A DNA stretch of 58,055 nt from Alphaproteobacteria bacterium (GTDB taxonomy: Bacteria; Pseudomonadota; Alphaproteobacteria; Caedimonadales; UBA1908), in the NCBI GenBank assembly GCA_021298595.1, contig JAJTHL010000007.1, forward strand, positions 1-58,055. The letters run 5' to 3'. This document shows positions 24,274 to 33,743 of this stretch, piece by piece. The position numbers and the translations under genes were made by a program. The number at the start of each line of letters is the position of its first letter. The stretch's first letter is position 1. The notes under the pieces were generated by a model, which was not told where the DNA came from, did no database searches, and was given only the letters and a program-made list of their open reading frames with translations.

Positions 24274-27071
24274 GGGCGGACTCCTTGTGTGACAGCGTCT
24301 GTGCAGCGCATGCACAGGGTGGGGTGGTGTGCGTCGCGTCCGACCTCTTCAAGCACTTGCCAGCAACGCGCGCATTTTTCGCCTTTAGCTTTTTCAACAA
24401 CGACGCCTATGGAGGGGACGTCACTTAACGTATAAGCGTCCGTTGGCACGGCGTCCTGCTTGATCTCCAGGTTCGAGACAATGGCCAGTGTGTGCCAAGG
24501 CTGATTTGGGTCTAGGAGGCCTTCGGGATCATAGATCACAAGACGTGCTTGAAGGCTTGATCCCACAAGACCAGACGCGCGCGCTTGTTCAAGGGCGCCC
24601 GTCAAAAGACGTCTTTGTGTCCTGACAGTCTCAAACGCGGCGGCAAGATCGGCGTTTTGCCACAGGGCAGGGGGCGTCTCGAAGGTCTCTAAATGAACGC
24701 TGCCCGTGCGTCCCATGGAAAGCCAGGCTTCTTCGGTTGTAAAGCACAGCACAGGCGCAAGCCAACGCAGAAGATATTCTAAAAGATGGCTCATGACCGT
24801 GCGCGCTGCGCGTCGTTGAAGGCTTGTGGGCGCGTCGCAGTACAGCACATCTTTGCGGATATCAAAATAAAAGGCTGAGAGGTCCACGGCGCAAAACGTA
24901 TGAAGGGCGGCAAACCACTGCTGATAGGTGTGATCGGTCGTTGCCTCCATCATACGGGTATGAAGCTCTGTGAGGCGGTGAAGGATATACTTCTCAAGGT
25001 CTGGCAAACCCTCGTAGGAAAGCCTTTCTGTTGTCGGGTCGAACCCATGAAGGGCACCCAGCAAATACCGAAGGGTATTGCGAAAACGTCGGTAAAGATC
25101 TTCTTGGGATTTCAAGATTTCAGGGCCCACGCGGTAATCATCACTGTAATCGCAGTTCATGACCCACAGCCGCAAAATCTCAGCGCCGCTTTTAGAGATC
25201 ACGCTTTGGGGATCAACGCCGTTACCAAGGGATTTAGACATTTTTTGCCCTTTTTCATCAAGGGCAAACCCGTGGGTAATGACAGACCTAAAAGGAGCAC
25301 CCCCTCGGCTGGCGCATCCTAAAAGAAGAGACGTTTGAAACCAACCGCGGTGTTGGTCAGAGCCTTCAAGATAAAGGTCTGCAGGCCAAGATAACTCTTC
25401 GCGCGCCTCAAGAACAAAGGCTTGGGTCGCGGCAGAATCAAACCATACGTCTAAAACGTCCTTGATTTGGGTGTAGTCATCGGCTGCGTACGCGTCTCCT
25501 AAAAACCGGCTTGGATCGCTTTTAAACCAGGCATCACACCCCTCAGTGGCAATGGCGGCCACAATGCGGGCGTTGACAGCGTCGTCCTTAAGGGGCTGCC
25601 CCGTTTGCTTGTGAAGGAAAAGAGGAAGCGGGACCCCCCACGCGCGTTGGCGTGACAGGCACCAGTCAGGGCGACCGTCTACCATGCTGCGGATACGGTT
25701 GCGAGACTGCGCAGGATACCATTTGACGTCCTCGATGGCGCTTAAAGCTTTATCGCGAAGACGACCCTTGTCCATGCTCAGGAACCATTGGGGCGTGGTG
25801 CGGTAGATAAGAGGGGCTTTGGAACGCCACGAATGGGGATAGCTGTGGGTCAAAGACGATACATGTAAGAGGCGACCGTGACGCGATAACGCCTCAACTA
25901 TGACAGGGGCAATTTTGAAAATATGTTGGCCTGCAAAAGTCGGTACAGCGTCAAGATAGACGCCGTCTTCGCCCACGGTTTGAGGGATCTCAAGGCCGTG
26001 GCGTTTTCCTAAGACAAAGTCTTCGGGGCCGTGGCCAGGGGCGGTATGCACAAGTCCCGTTCCTGCGTCCGTTGTGACGTGCTCGCCAGGCAAAAGAGGT
26101 ACGTCAAATTCGTAACCACTTTCCCACAGGCAGTGGCGGCAAAAAGCCTGATCAAGGGCGCGCCCTACGAAGGTTTTCAGCACGTGGGTTTGGCCAATGC
26201 CGACTTGACTTGCAACACTCTCGATCAGGTCTTTGGCGATAATAAAGCGCTCCCCGACAACAGCGAGCGAGTCTTTAAGGACGGCGGCGACCTCCACCAA
26301 GGCGTAAGTAATCTCGGCGCCGTACGCAACAGCCCGGTTACCAGGAAGGGTCCAGGGCGTTGTGGTCCAGATGAGGACGCTTGCGCCTTCAAGATCTGTG
26401 TCTGCGCTTTTCGACACAGGAAAGCGCACGAAAAGGGAGGTAGATGTGTGGTCGTGGTATTCGACTTCGGTATCAGCAAGGGCGGTCTTTTCAACAACTG
26501 ACCACATCACGGGGCGCACCCCCTGGTAAAGCTCTCCTGACATGAGGAGCTTTAAAAGTTCAGCGCTGGTGGTCGCTTCTGAGGCAAAGTCCATGGTATT
26601 GTAGGGGTGCTCCCAATCGGCCATCATTCCCAGGCGCTTTGACTCTTCGCGCTGGACGTCCATCCATTTTTGGGCGAACAGACGACACTCTTGCCTGAAC
26701 TCCAGAACGTCAATTTCTTCTTTTCGTTTGCCTTTTTTGCGGTAGGCTTCCTCGATCTTCCACTCGATGGGAAGACCGTGGCTATCCCATCCTGGCACGT
26801 AAGGCGCGTCGAACCCTTGCATCTGTTTATACCGCACCACTACGTCCTTAAAAATACCTGTAAAGGCATGCCCAATATGAAGGTGGCCGTTGGCGTAGGG
26901 TGGGCCCGCATGCAAGATAAAGGTCGGGCGCCCCTTGGACGTTTTACGCAGCTCTTGGTAAAGATTAAGCCTTTGCCAATGCTCAAGGATGCGCGGCTCC
27001 ATCTGGGGCAAATTTCCCCGCATGGGAAAAGAAGTGCTGGGTAAAAAGACAGTATCTTTGTAGTCGGTCAT
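24270..27071 (-). CDS. ileS: Isoleucyl-tRNA synthetase
   Basis: About 933 residues from the ATG at 27071, the start that best fits the family (MTDYKDTVFLPSTSFPMRGN). In-frame starts as far as 27143 exist, and none has a strong ribosome-binding site. Class I signatures are HIGH in GHLHIGHAF and KMSKS in KGQKMSKSLGN. The C-terminal zinc-binding segment has two CxxC pairs (CARCW and CMRC). The enzyme charges tRNA-Ile; the editing domain lies between the two class signatures. It heads the conserved series ileS-lspA-DUF3035-M16-M16-pgi-mutL and is divergent from the glycosyltransferase genes. Confidence 0.96.
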   Translation of the reverse strand: MTDYKDTVFLPSTSFPMRGNLPQMEPRILEHWQRLNLYQELRKTSKGRPTFILHAGPPYANGHLHIGHAFTGIFKDVVVRYKQMQGFDAPYVPGWDSHGLPIEWKIEEAYRKKGKRKEEIDVLEFRQECRLFAQKWMDVQREESKRLGMMADWEHPYNTMDFASEATTSAELLKLLMSGELYQGVRPVMWSVVEKTALADTEVEYHDHTSTSLFVRFPVSKSADTDLEGASVLIWTTTPWTLPGNRAVAYGAEITYALVEVAAVLKDSLAVVGERFIIAKDLIESVASQVGIGQTHVLKTFVGRALDQAFCRHCLWESGYEFDVPLLPGEHVTTDAGTGLVHTAPGHGPEDFVLGKRHGLEIPQTVGEDGVYLDAVPTFAGQHIFKIAPVIVEALSRHGRLLHVSSLTHSYPHSWRSKAPLIYRTTPQWFLSMDKGRLRDKALSAIEDVKWYPAQSRNRIRSMVDGRPDWCLSRQRAWGVPLPLFLHKQTGQPLKDDAVNARIVAAIATEGCDAWFKSDPSRFLGDAYAADDYTQIKDVLDVWFDSAATQAFVLEAREELSWPADLYLEGSDQHRGWFQTSLLLGCASRGGAPFRSVITHGFALDEKGQKMSKSLGNGVDPQSVISKSGAEILRLWVMNCDYSDDYRVGPEILKSQEDLYRRFRNTLRYLLGALHGFDPTTERLSYEGLPDLEKYILHRLTELHTRMMEATTDHTYQQWFAALHTFCAVDLSAFYFDIRKDVLYCDAPTSLQRRAARTVMSHLLEYLLRWLAPVLCFTTEEAWLSMGRTGSVHLETFETPPALWQNADLAAAFETVRTQRRLLTGALEQARASGLVGSSLQARLVIYDPEGLLDPNQPWHTLAIVSNLEIKQDAVPTDAYTLSDVPSIGVVVEKAKGEKCARCWQVLEEVGRDAHHPTLCMRCTDAVTQGVRP

Positions 27072-27233
27072 GAGCGGGGGACCATCCATATGTCGTGGTT
27101 CAAACATCAAAAAGACTCTAGTCATCCTCGCCCCAGAAAGCAAGGAGGTCCTTAGGTTGAGCGATCAAAGATTCAGATTGGTGCGCGCGCCAGGGTATGA
27201 TAAAAATGAGGGCTTAATCAGTGGAAGTCACAC

Positions 27234-28460
27234 ATGCGCACCCTTATTGAAGGATCTTTTTACGGTATCGTGATTTTTACCCTTTTTGTAGGACTTTTTT
27301 ACGCCTTCAAATTTGAAAATAAACCTTTGGTTTTAAACGTTTTAGCAAGACTCTATTTCGACAAAACCTATTACCTTAAAACCTATCCAGAAGTTGCACA
27401 GGCAGGCGTTGATCCTTTTGAGCACTATATGAGCGTGGGGTGGCAAGAAGGTAAAAATCCCAGAGCAGATTTCGATGAACATTTTTATCGTAATTTTCAG
27501 TTTAAAGGGGGAGAAAGTCGCTCGGGTCTGAACGCTATTCAATACCACATGCGTGCCCTTTTGCATTTTCGAAAAGAACCCACTTATGTAGGTGATATGA
27601 AAAAGGCAATCCCTTTAAAAAATCCAAAGTATTATCTAACCTTGATCGCGATTTTTAGAGACGAAGCCCCGTACCTCAAAGAATGGATTGAATTTTACCG
27701 GCTTCAAGGGGTCGAGCATTTTTATCTGCATAACCATCTGAGTCAAGACAATTACAAAGAGGTGCTCGCCCCCTATATCCAAGAAGGCATTGTCGAGCTT
27801 TTGGATGTGATAGAAGAACCCAAAACAAAAGAAAAATGGGATAGTTTCCAAGAAGATCTTTATAACGACGTGATTAAGAGAATTGCCCAAAACGTTGAAT
27901 GGGTGGTGGTGGTTGACACCGACGAGTTCCTTTATCCATTGAAGGCGGATCGCTTGAGTGAGGCGCTTAAGGCATACGATGATTTGGCCTGCTTGAGTGT
28001 GCCTTGGCAAATGTTCGGAAGTGGGCAGGTGGAGCGCCACAGACCTGACAAACTTTTGATCGAAGAGTTGACCATGGCAAATCCCAATAAAGATAGTTGC
28101 ATCAAGAGTATCATGAAACCTCGGTATGTTAAGCGCTTGGGAACGGTGCATTTTCCAAGGCTGCAACCAGGCTTTGCCCAAGCAAACGAGAGACGGCAAT
28201 ATTTTGAAGGATTTAAACATCCCCAAACAAATCAAGAGCCTGAAATCTTTAAACTCAATCATTACTGGGCCAGGGACTGGGCCTTTTTCAAAGAAAGGAA
28301 ACTTTCAAGAATTCATATTGTGGGTAAAGACCTAAGCGGCGACGAGTTACAAAAGAAGGTCCAAGAACAAGTCGATCGAAACAATGGGTACTCTCTTGAA
28401 AAACAAACAGATATTCTAAGATTTGTCCCCGCGCTTAGGAAAAGGATGCAATTGAGCTAA
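27234..28460 (+). CDS. Membrane-anchored glycosyltransferase (GT92/DUF23-like) with an NPDV-type module
   Basis: 408 residues. A single membrane segment (about 8-25) leads into a module at 40-75 (FDKTYYLKTYPEV, DPFEHYMSVGWQEGKNP) of the same pattern as in the exported proteins of region 1. The catalytic domain follows: LIAIFRDEAPYLKEWIEFY at 137-155 and the metal-binding VVDTDEF at 226-232, as in GT92/DUF23 enzymes. A conserved LNHYWARDW lies near the end. It should transfer a sugar to a surface glycan or protein; donor and acceptor are unknown. The next gene is a close paralogue four bases downstream. Confidence 0.85.
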   Translation: MRTLIEGSFYGIVIFTLFVGLFYAFKFENKPLVLNVLARLYFDKTYYLKTYPEVAQAGVDPFEHYMSVGWQEGKNPRADFDEHFYRNFQFKGGESRSGLNAIQYHMRALLHFRKEPTYVGDMKKAIPLKNPKYYLTLIAIFRDEAPYLKEWIEFYRLQGVEHFYLHNHLSQDNYKEVLAPYIQEGIVELLDVIEEPKTKEKWDSFQEDLYNDVIKRIAQNVEWVVVVDTDEFLYPLKADRLSEALKAYDDLACLSVPWQMFGSGQVERHRPDKLLIEELTMANPNKDSCIKSIMKPRYVKRLGTVHFPRLQPGFAQANERRQYFEGFKHPQTNQEPEIFKLNHYWARDWAFFKERKLSRIHIVGKDLSGDELQKKVQEQVDRNNGYSLEKQTDILRFVPALRKRMQLS

Positions 28461-28464
28461 TCCC

Positions 28465-29694
28465 ATGAAGCATTTGTTAAAAAGGCGTTCATGGTCTTTG
28501 GGGCTTATTGTGCTTGGCGTCGGGCTGTTTTACGCGTTCAAGTGCGAAGATAAGCCTATTGTTTTGAACGTGCTCGCGCGCTTCTATTTTGACAAAGACT
28601 ATTACCTAAAAACCTATCCCGATATCGTAGCCACTAGCGTTGACCCTTTTGAACATTATATGACGACGGGATGGCGTGAAAGGAGAAACCCAAGAGCTGA
28701 CTTTGATGAAACTTTTTACAGAAACTTCAATTTTAAAGGAAAAGAGCGCCGTCTTGGACTAACCCCCTTTCAACATCACCTGCGAGCCCTTTTGCATTTG
28801 AAAACAGAGCCAACGCACATCGCCGATATTAAAAAAACAGTGCCCCTTGAGAATCCCAAATACTTTTTGACGCTTGTGGCTATTTTTAGAGATGAAGCCC
28901 CCTATTTAAAAGAGTGGATTGAATTTTACCGTCTGCAAGGGGTAGAGCATTTATATCTTTATAATCATCTGAGCAAAGATTCTTACAAGGAAGTACTTGC
29001 CCCCTATGTCAAAGAAGGTATTGTTGAACTTCATGAAGTAACGCATGAGCCTCAAACTCTTAAAGAGTGGCACAACTTACAAATAAGTGTTTACGATGAA
29101 ACAGCAAAGAGAGTCGCTCAAGACGCTGAATGGTTGATCGTCGTTGATACCGATGAATTTTTATATCCCACACAAGCACATTCCTTGAAAGAAGCGCTGT
29201 CAAACTACCATGACGTTGCGTGCTTGAGTGTGCCGTGGCAGATCTTTGGAAGCAGCAATGTACAGCGCCTTGAGCGGAACCACCTGTTGATTGAAGACTT
29301 GATCATGGCAAATCCCCAAGAAGATACGTTTGTAAAAAGTGTCGTCAAACCGCGATGCATCTCAACCTTCACAGATCCTCATTTTCCGGTTCTCAAGCAA
29401 GGCTATGCACAAGCAACAGAAGATAAAACTTATTTTCACGGGGCTCATGCGCCAAAAGTCACACATGGTTCCTTTAAACTCAACCATTATTGGGCAAGGG
29501 ATTGGACCTTTTTTGAGGAAAGGAAATTATCCCGGGTGCATATGGTGAAAAAGGATCTATCCTTTGAAGAGCGTGAAAAGGCCGTTCATTCAAAAATAAA
29601 TGAAAATGTGTCAAACTCTCTTAAACCAGAAACTGACATCTTGCGCTTTGTGCCCGCTTTGAAAAAACGTATGGGTTTTGCGCCCTCGGCATAA
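28465..29694 (+). CDS. Membrane-anchored glycosyltransferase (GT92/DUF23-like), tandem paralogue
   Basis: 409 residues, collinear with the gene just upstream and similar throughout: an N-terminal membrane segment, the module FDKDYYLKTYPDI with DPFEHYMTTGWRERRNP, the catalytic start VAIFRDEAPYLKEWIEFY, the VVDTDEF metal site and LNHYWARDW. Only four bases separate the two genes, so they form an operon created by tandem duplication. Likely role is in cell-surface glycan assembly; acceptor unknown. Confidence 0.85.
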   Translation: MKHLLKRRSWSLGLIVLGVGLFYAFKCEDKPIVLNVLARFYFDKDYYLKTYPDIVATSVDPFEHYMTTGWRERRNPRADFDETFYRNFNFKGKERRLGLTPFQHHLRALLHLKTEPTHIADIKKTVPLENPKYFLTLVAIFRDEAPYLKEWIEFYRLQGVEHLYLYNHLSKDSYKEVLAPYVKEGIVELHEVTHEPQTLKEWHNLQISVYDETAKRVAQDAEWLIVVDTDEFLYPTQAHSLKEALSNYHDVACLSVPWQIFGSSNVQRLERNHLLIEDLIMANPQEDTFVKSVVKPRCISTFTDPHFPVLKQGYAQATEDKTYFHGAHAPKVTHGSFKLNHYWARDWTFFEERKLSRVHMVKKDLSFEEREKAVHSKINENVSNSLKPETDILRFVPALKKRMGFAPSA

Positions 29695-29715
29695 GAGTGT
29701 GACTAAAGAAGTGCT

Positions 29716-30180
29716 TTAGTCGGCCCCTTTAAGGGTGCGTTCTTTTTGACGTTGCCAGTCGCGTTCTTTCATGGTTTGGCGCTTGTCGGCCATTTTTTTA
29801 CCTTTGGCGATCCCAAGCTTGAGCTTCACAAGACCGCGGCCGTTAAAATAAAGGGCGATGGGAATCAAGGTATACCCTTTGCGTTGTACGGCGCTGATGA
29901 GGCGTTTGATTTCACGGCGCCGGATCAGCAGTTGCCGGGGGCGCTTGGGTTCGTGATTGAAGCGGTTGGCGCCAAGATACTCGGCAATATTAGCGTTAAA
30001 AAGATAGAAAATGCCTGCCTTTTCAGCGGCGTGCGCTTCGACAATGCTGGCTTTACCTTCACGCAGCGACTTCACTTCACTTCCCACCAGCATGAGGCCG
30101 ACCTCGAGGGTTTCCTCGATAAAATAATCGAAGGTGCCGCGTCTGTTCTCTGCAATGGTATCGCCGTTCTTACGTAACAT
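29716..30180 (-). CDS. smpB: SsrA-binding protein SmpB
   Basis: 154 residues from ATG 30180, with AAGGA just upstream; longer in-frame starts lack family similarity. SmpB binds tmRNA and brings it to stalled ribosomes for trans-translation. Family features are [20 protein letters not shown] at the start, [19 protein letters not shown] and the basic tail [20 protein letters not shown]. It follows dapA by ten bases, a common alphaproteobacterial pairing. Confidence 0.96.
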   Translation of the reverse strand: MLRKNGDTIAENRRGTFDYFIEETLEVGLMLVGSEVKSLREGKASIVEAHAAEKAGIFYLFNANIAEYLGANRFNHEPKRPRQLLIRRREIKRLISAVQRKGYTLIPIALYFNGRGLVKLKLGIAKGKKMADKRQTMKERDWQRQKERTLKGAD

Positions 30181-30190
30181 CTTGTCCTTC

Positions 30191-31069
30191 TTATGCGTCC
30201 AAAAGCTCTGCTGTGATGAGCGCGTCTTTAATGAGGCGTGCCTCCTTGGGGGTTGGTGGCACAAGGGGCAGGCGCATCTCGTCTCTACAATGCCCTAAAA
30301 GGGATACTGCATATTTAACAGGAATAGGATTTGTTGTACAGAAAAGCGCTTTTGTGAGGGGAAAAAGACGATCCCGGATGCGCGCGACCTTTGCAAGGTC
30401 CTGGGCGTACCACGCGTCGTGAAGGGCGGCGTAAAGTTTGGGCGCAACGTTGGCGGTCACAGACACAGTTCCGTCACCCCCTTGGGCAAGAAACGCCACA
30501 AAAGTCGGATCTTCCCCTGAAAGAAGCGCAAAGCGGTCTCCAAAACGCAAGCGCAAGGAAAGGGGCCACGACAGCGTATCTGTCGAATCCTTGAGGGCCG
30601 CGATCCGGGGCAAATCCGCAAGTCTGGCGAGTGTGTCATCATGCAGAGCCCCGCCCGTGCGCCCAGGATTATGATAAATCATAAGAGGGAGCGCCGCGGC
30701 GTCGTGGACGGCCTTCATGTGTAAGAAAAGACCTTCTTGATTGGGTTTGAGGCATGGAGGGGTCAGGACCATGAGAGCGTCTGCGCCTTCTTTCTCGGCC
30801 TGGCGTGCTAAAAAAACGGCGTCCTTGGTAGTAAAAGTGCTGGCGGCGGCAATGAGGGGCAGGCGCCCGCCTGTGCTCGCGCGGGCGCGCCGGATCAAAA
30901 CGCGGTGCTCCTCATGGGAAAGGCTTGGGCCTTCGCCCGTACATCCGCCCACCACAAGCGCGCTTGTTCCCTGGGCCAAATGCCAGGCCACAAGCGCCTC
31001 AACGGCGCCTTCATCTATTTGATCTTTAAGAAAAGGTGTAATAAGTGCCACAATTGATTTTTTGAACAT
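30191..31069 (-). CDS. dapA: 4-hydroxy-tetrahydrodipicolinate synthase
   Basis: 292 residues, the usual DapA length. It condenses pyruvate with aspartate semialdehyde in the lysine and diaminopimelate pathway. The (beta/alpha)8 landmarks are present: GGCTGEG (Cys in place of the first Thr of the usual GTTGE), the Tyr in [10 protein letters not shown] and the Schiff-base Lys in AALKDST. The Thr-to-Cys change and Gly after Glu are slightly unusual, so a related aldolase of the same superfamily is possible. The dapA-smpB neighbourhood with divergent slt supports DapA. Confidence 0.88.
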   Translation of the reverse strand: MFKKSIVALITPFLKDQIDEGAVEALVAWHLAQGTSALVVGGCTGEGPSLSHEEHRVLIRRARASTGGRLPLIAAASTFTTKDAVFLARQAEKEGADALMVLTPPCLKPNQEGLFLHMKAVHDAAALPLMIYHNPGRTGGALHDDTLARLADLPRIAALKDSTDTLSWPLSLRLRFGDRFALLSGEDPTFVAFLAQGGDGTVSVTANVAPKLYAALHDAWYAQDLAKVARIRDRLFPLTKALFCTTNPIPVKYAVSLLGHCRDEMRLPLVPPTPKEARLIKDALITAELLDA

Positions 31070-31133
31070 GGAAATTGGGACTGATAACGGCTAAAATCAC
31101 TTCACCATAGCGTTGTAAGGGATAGGCAGCAAG

Positions 31134-33299
31134 GTGTTTATAAGCCAAGTAACCAAGTGTTTGGTCGCGGTAGTAAGTGTGATTGGGCTGACCGCACAAG
31201 GCGCCGGCGCCCAGGGATGCGCTGAAAAACTTAAAGAAGCGTTCGAGCATAAGAACCTACGTTCCGCCCTCACGCTTTTTGAAGGGGGTAGGTGCCCGTT
31301 GGAAAAACAAGTCATTCGGTGGCACTATATGAGGGACGGCTCAAGCGAGCTTTCTTTTTCAGACTATACGCAGTTTATAAAAGCCCATGCCAATTGGCCC
31401 TGGATTTTTAAGCTTAAAAGGGGGGCTGAGTCCCGAATAAAAGACGACCACGACCCGCGGGAACTGTTGGCGTGGTTTGACGAGCATTCGGTCAGAACCT
31501 TGCAAGGGGCAGACGCTTATCTGAGGGGGATCAAAGCCCATCACCCTGAAAAATTCAAAGAAAAAGTACTGGAATTGTGGAAGGAAATTTCCTTAACCCG
31601 CGAGGAAACGGCTGATTTTATCCGTCAGTATGGGAAGTATTTAACGCCAAAAGATTATGTTGCGCGCGCGCGCGCCTTTTTGGCAAAGTCGGACGTCGCT
31701 CCCGCTACGATCCTGAGCCAGTACCTAGAGGGCAAAGAGCGTCTTTTATTACAAGCCTGCGCGGCCCTTCAACAGGGCGACAAAAACGCCGAGAAGCTTT
31801 ATCACAAGGCTAAAGTTTCTTACAAAGACGACTTTGATTTGCGTCTTTCTTTCCTCACGTGGCTTCGTAAAAATAAGGATCTGGACGGCGCCAAATATTT
31901 GTTGCGTCATCCAAGACTAACAGCGTATGCACCTGCCTACGTATGGAAAGAAGCGCACATTTTGCTGAGGCGTGCCCTTGAAAAAGGCAATAAAGATCTG
32001 GCCCAGCGTCTGTCCTACATGGGAGAGAGCACCTCTGGAGAAGACTATGCTCAGGCGCAGTGGCTAAAGGGATACTTCCTTTTAAAAGCAAATCCGGGCG
32101 CTGCATACGAGGTTTTTGAAAAAACCCACCGCACAGTCGTGAGCCCCATTAGCCGCGCGCGCTTTGCCTATTGGTCGGCCGTAGCCATGGAAAAGAAAGA
32201 TCCCCAAATGGCAGCGCTATGGTACAAGCGCGCCATGCGTTATCCGTCAACCTTCTATGGGCAGCTTGCCGCCACTAAGCGTAAAGAAGATTTGCCTCTT
32301 CCCGTGGGGATGAAGGTCGATCAGGCGCTTTTGAAGAAACTGAAGCAGGACGAGCGTTTTCAAGCGGCGAAATCCTTGTTTGCTGCGGGTCGTAACCGAG
32401 ATGGCAGTGAATTTTTGTTCATGATGATTAAAACCGCTGAGTCCGCTGACGAGCGTTTAGCAATCTTAAAGCTTGCCTCTCAAATTTCTACCACAGAGGT
32501 GGTCGGTCTTGCCAAAGAAGCGTCCTTAAAGGGAGAGGTTTATTATCAAGAAGCCTATCCGTGCCTTTCCACGAGCCATGACAAGGCGCTTGCGTCTGTG
32601 TGTCCTGCGCTTTTGCACGCGGTGATTCGTAAGGAAAGCAACTTTAAGAGTAACACTACAAGTTCGGCGGGTGCTATGGGCCTTACCCAAATGCTGCCCT
32701 CAACGGCCAAGGCACTCGCAAAAGATTTGAACATGCCTTACAGCCATGATCGTCTCTTAAGCGATGATGTCTTCAACGTGCAGGTGGGCGCGGTTTATCT
32801 CAAGTCCCGGCTTGATGAGTTCCAAGGAAATGAGGTCCTTGCCCTTGTGTCCTATAACGCGGGTATCAAGTACGCCCTTGAATGGGTCAAGATGTTTGGG
32901 GATCCCCGCACAGAAGTGGATCCCATTGAGTGGGTCGAGATGATTCCTTTTGGTGAGACAAGAAATTACATACACCGCGTTTTAGAGAGCAAGTATGTTT
33001 ATCAAAAACTATTGGAGGCCAGTCCTGATTTGCTCATGGCCGTACGTCAAGACGAGGTAAAACAAGAGAAAGGGCGGTTAAGAAAAGTCAGCAAAACGCA
33101 GAAAAAATCACTCAAAAGGAGTGAGTGGGAGAATGAAGACGCCTTAGATGAAATCCCTGAAGAAGTGTTGGAGGGTGAAAAGGGGCAAAAACTAAAGCCT
33201 GTCAAAGCCAAAGGACAGTCAAAGACGACACCTAAGAAACTTTCCCATAAAAAAGAGAAAGGTTGTTCCAAGAAGTCTCAAGCCCTTAAGGCGGCATAA
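31134..33299 (+). CDS. slt: Soluble lytic murein transglycosylase
   Basis: 721 residues from a GTG start. A signal peptide (CLVAVVSVIGLTAQGAGA) sends it to the periplasm. The long helical N-terminal region is the superhelical U-shaped domain of Slt-type enzymes. The catalytic SLT domain begins at VIRKESNF, with Glu501 as the acid, followed by SSAGAMGLTQMLPSTA and SYNAG. It cleaves peptidoglycan with formation of 1,6-anhydro ends. The last ~80 residues are very rich in Lys and absent from the typical enzyme; they may bind wall or nucleic acid. It is divergent from dapA. Confidence 0.93.
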   Translation: MFISQVTKCLVAVVSVIGLTAQGAGAQGCAEKLKEAFEHKNLRSALTLFEGGRCPLEKQVIRWHYMRDGSSELSFSDYTQFIKAHANWPWIFKLKRGAESRIKDDHDPRELLAWFDEHSVRTLQGADAYLRGIKAHHPEKFKEKVLELWKEISLTREETADFIRQYGKYLTPKDYVARARAFLAKSDVAPATILSQYLEGKERLLLQACAALQQGDKNAEKLYHKAKVSYKDDFDLRLSFLTWLRKNKDLDGAKYLLRHPRLTAYAPAYVWKEAHILLRRALEKGNKDLAQRLSYMGESTSGEDYAQAQWLKGYFLLKANPGAAYEVFEKTHRTVVSPISRARFAYWSAVAMEKKDPQMAALWYKRAMRYPSTFYGQLAATKRKEDLPLPVGMKVDQALLKKLKQDERFQAAKSLFAAGRNRDGSEFLFMMIKTAESADERLAILKLASQISTTEVVGLAKEASLKGEVYYQEAYPCLSTSHDKALASVCPALLHAVIRKESNFKSNTTSSAGAMGLTQMLPSTAKALAKDLNMPYSHDRLLSDDVFNVQVGAVYLKSRLDEFQGNEVLALVSYNAGIKYALEWVKMFGDPRTEVDPIEWVEMIPFGETRNYIHRVLESKYVYQKLLEASPDLLMAVRQDEVKQEKGRLRKVSKTQKKSLKRSEWENEDALDEIPEEVLEGEKGQKLKPVKAKGQSKTTPKKLSHKKEKGCSKKSQALKAA

Positions 33300-33420
33300 A
33301 AAAAAGTTTTTTCTGCCTTGAGAGTCCGGAACTGTGAAAAGCGCTGCCCTAAGAGGTTCACAGGCACACTCGTTCCAATAAATCCTCATCTACCCGCACA
33401 CCATGTCAACGCAGACTAGA

Positions 33421-33558
33421 TTAGTTTTCAAGGCCTGGATGGATGTCCTCGCCTTCCAACCCTAAGGCATAGATAAAACCAGCCTGCATGTCGTGATCTT
33501 GGGATACCGACGCAGGTGCAGGGCCTTCGCTAAAAAGATCTTTAATAAAGTCGAGCAT
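33421..33558 (-). CDS. 45-residue protein with a FIYxLGLEGxD motif
   Basis: Starts at ATG 33558 with AGGGGA eight bases upstream and ends at TAA 33423-33421. It encodes MLDFIKDLFSEGPAP and ends FIYALGLEGEDIHPGLEN, matching the tail of the protein at 17204-17344. Both begin with a short amphipathic stretch (DFIKDLF and IVDLLFG). A perfect CtrA-type box lies about 55 bases upstream of its start. This suggests a small cell-cycle-linked or motility-linked protein; the function is unknown. Confidence 0.75.
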   Translation of the reverse strand: MLDFIKDLFSEGPAPASVSQDHDMQAGFIYALGLEGEDIHPGLEN

Positions 33559-33612
33559 TGGTGCATCCCCTGTTTTATTTTTTTGCTATACTTATCTTAG
33601 CTTGTTCTAAGG

Positions 33613-33628
33613 GTTAAAGAAAAATTAA
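33613..33628 (-). promoter_or_regulatory. CtrA-type binding box
   Basis: On the minus strand TTAA-TTTTTCT-TTAAC matches the alphaproteobacterial CtrA consensus TTAA-N7-TTAAC exactly. It lies 55-70 bases upstream of the small gene at 33421-33558. In an AT-rich spacer chance occurrence cannot be excluded. Confidence 0.45.
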
Positions 33629-33743
33629 TTCACAGGAAACACAGTATAAGGATGTCTTATACTAAGAGGTGACGAACGCCAAAGAGCTCAAGGGGCGTCT
33701 CACGAGTGAGAGAGCGGTTTGATGCAAAAATCAGTGGAAAAGG

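Larger units (their letters stand above)
33300..33743. other. Intergenic stretch with one small gene
   Basis: Apart from the 45-residue gene at 33421-33558 and the CtrA-type box at 33613-33628, nothing is recognised here. The sequence directly after slt (A-run, T-run, TGCC) could form a weak terminator stem with the end of the gene. Confidence 0.4.
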
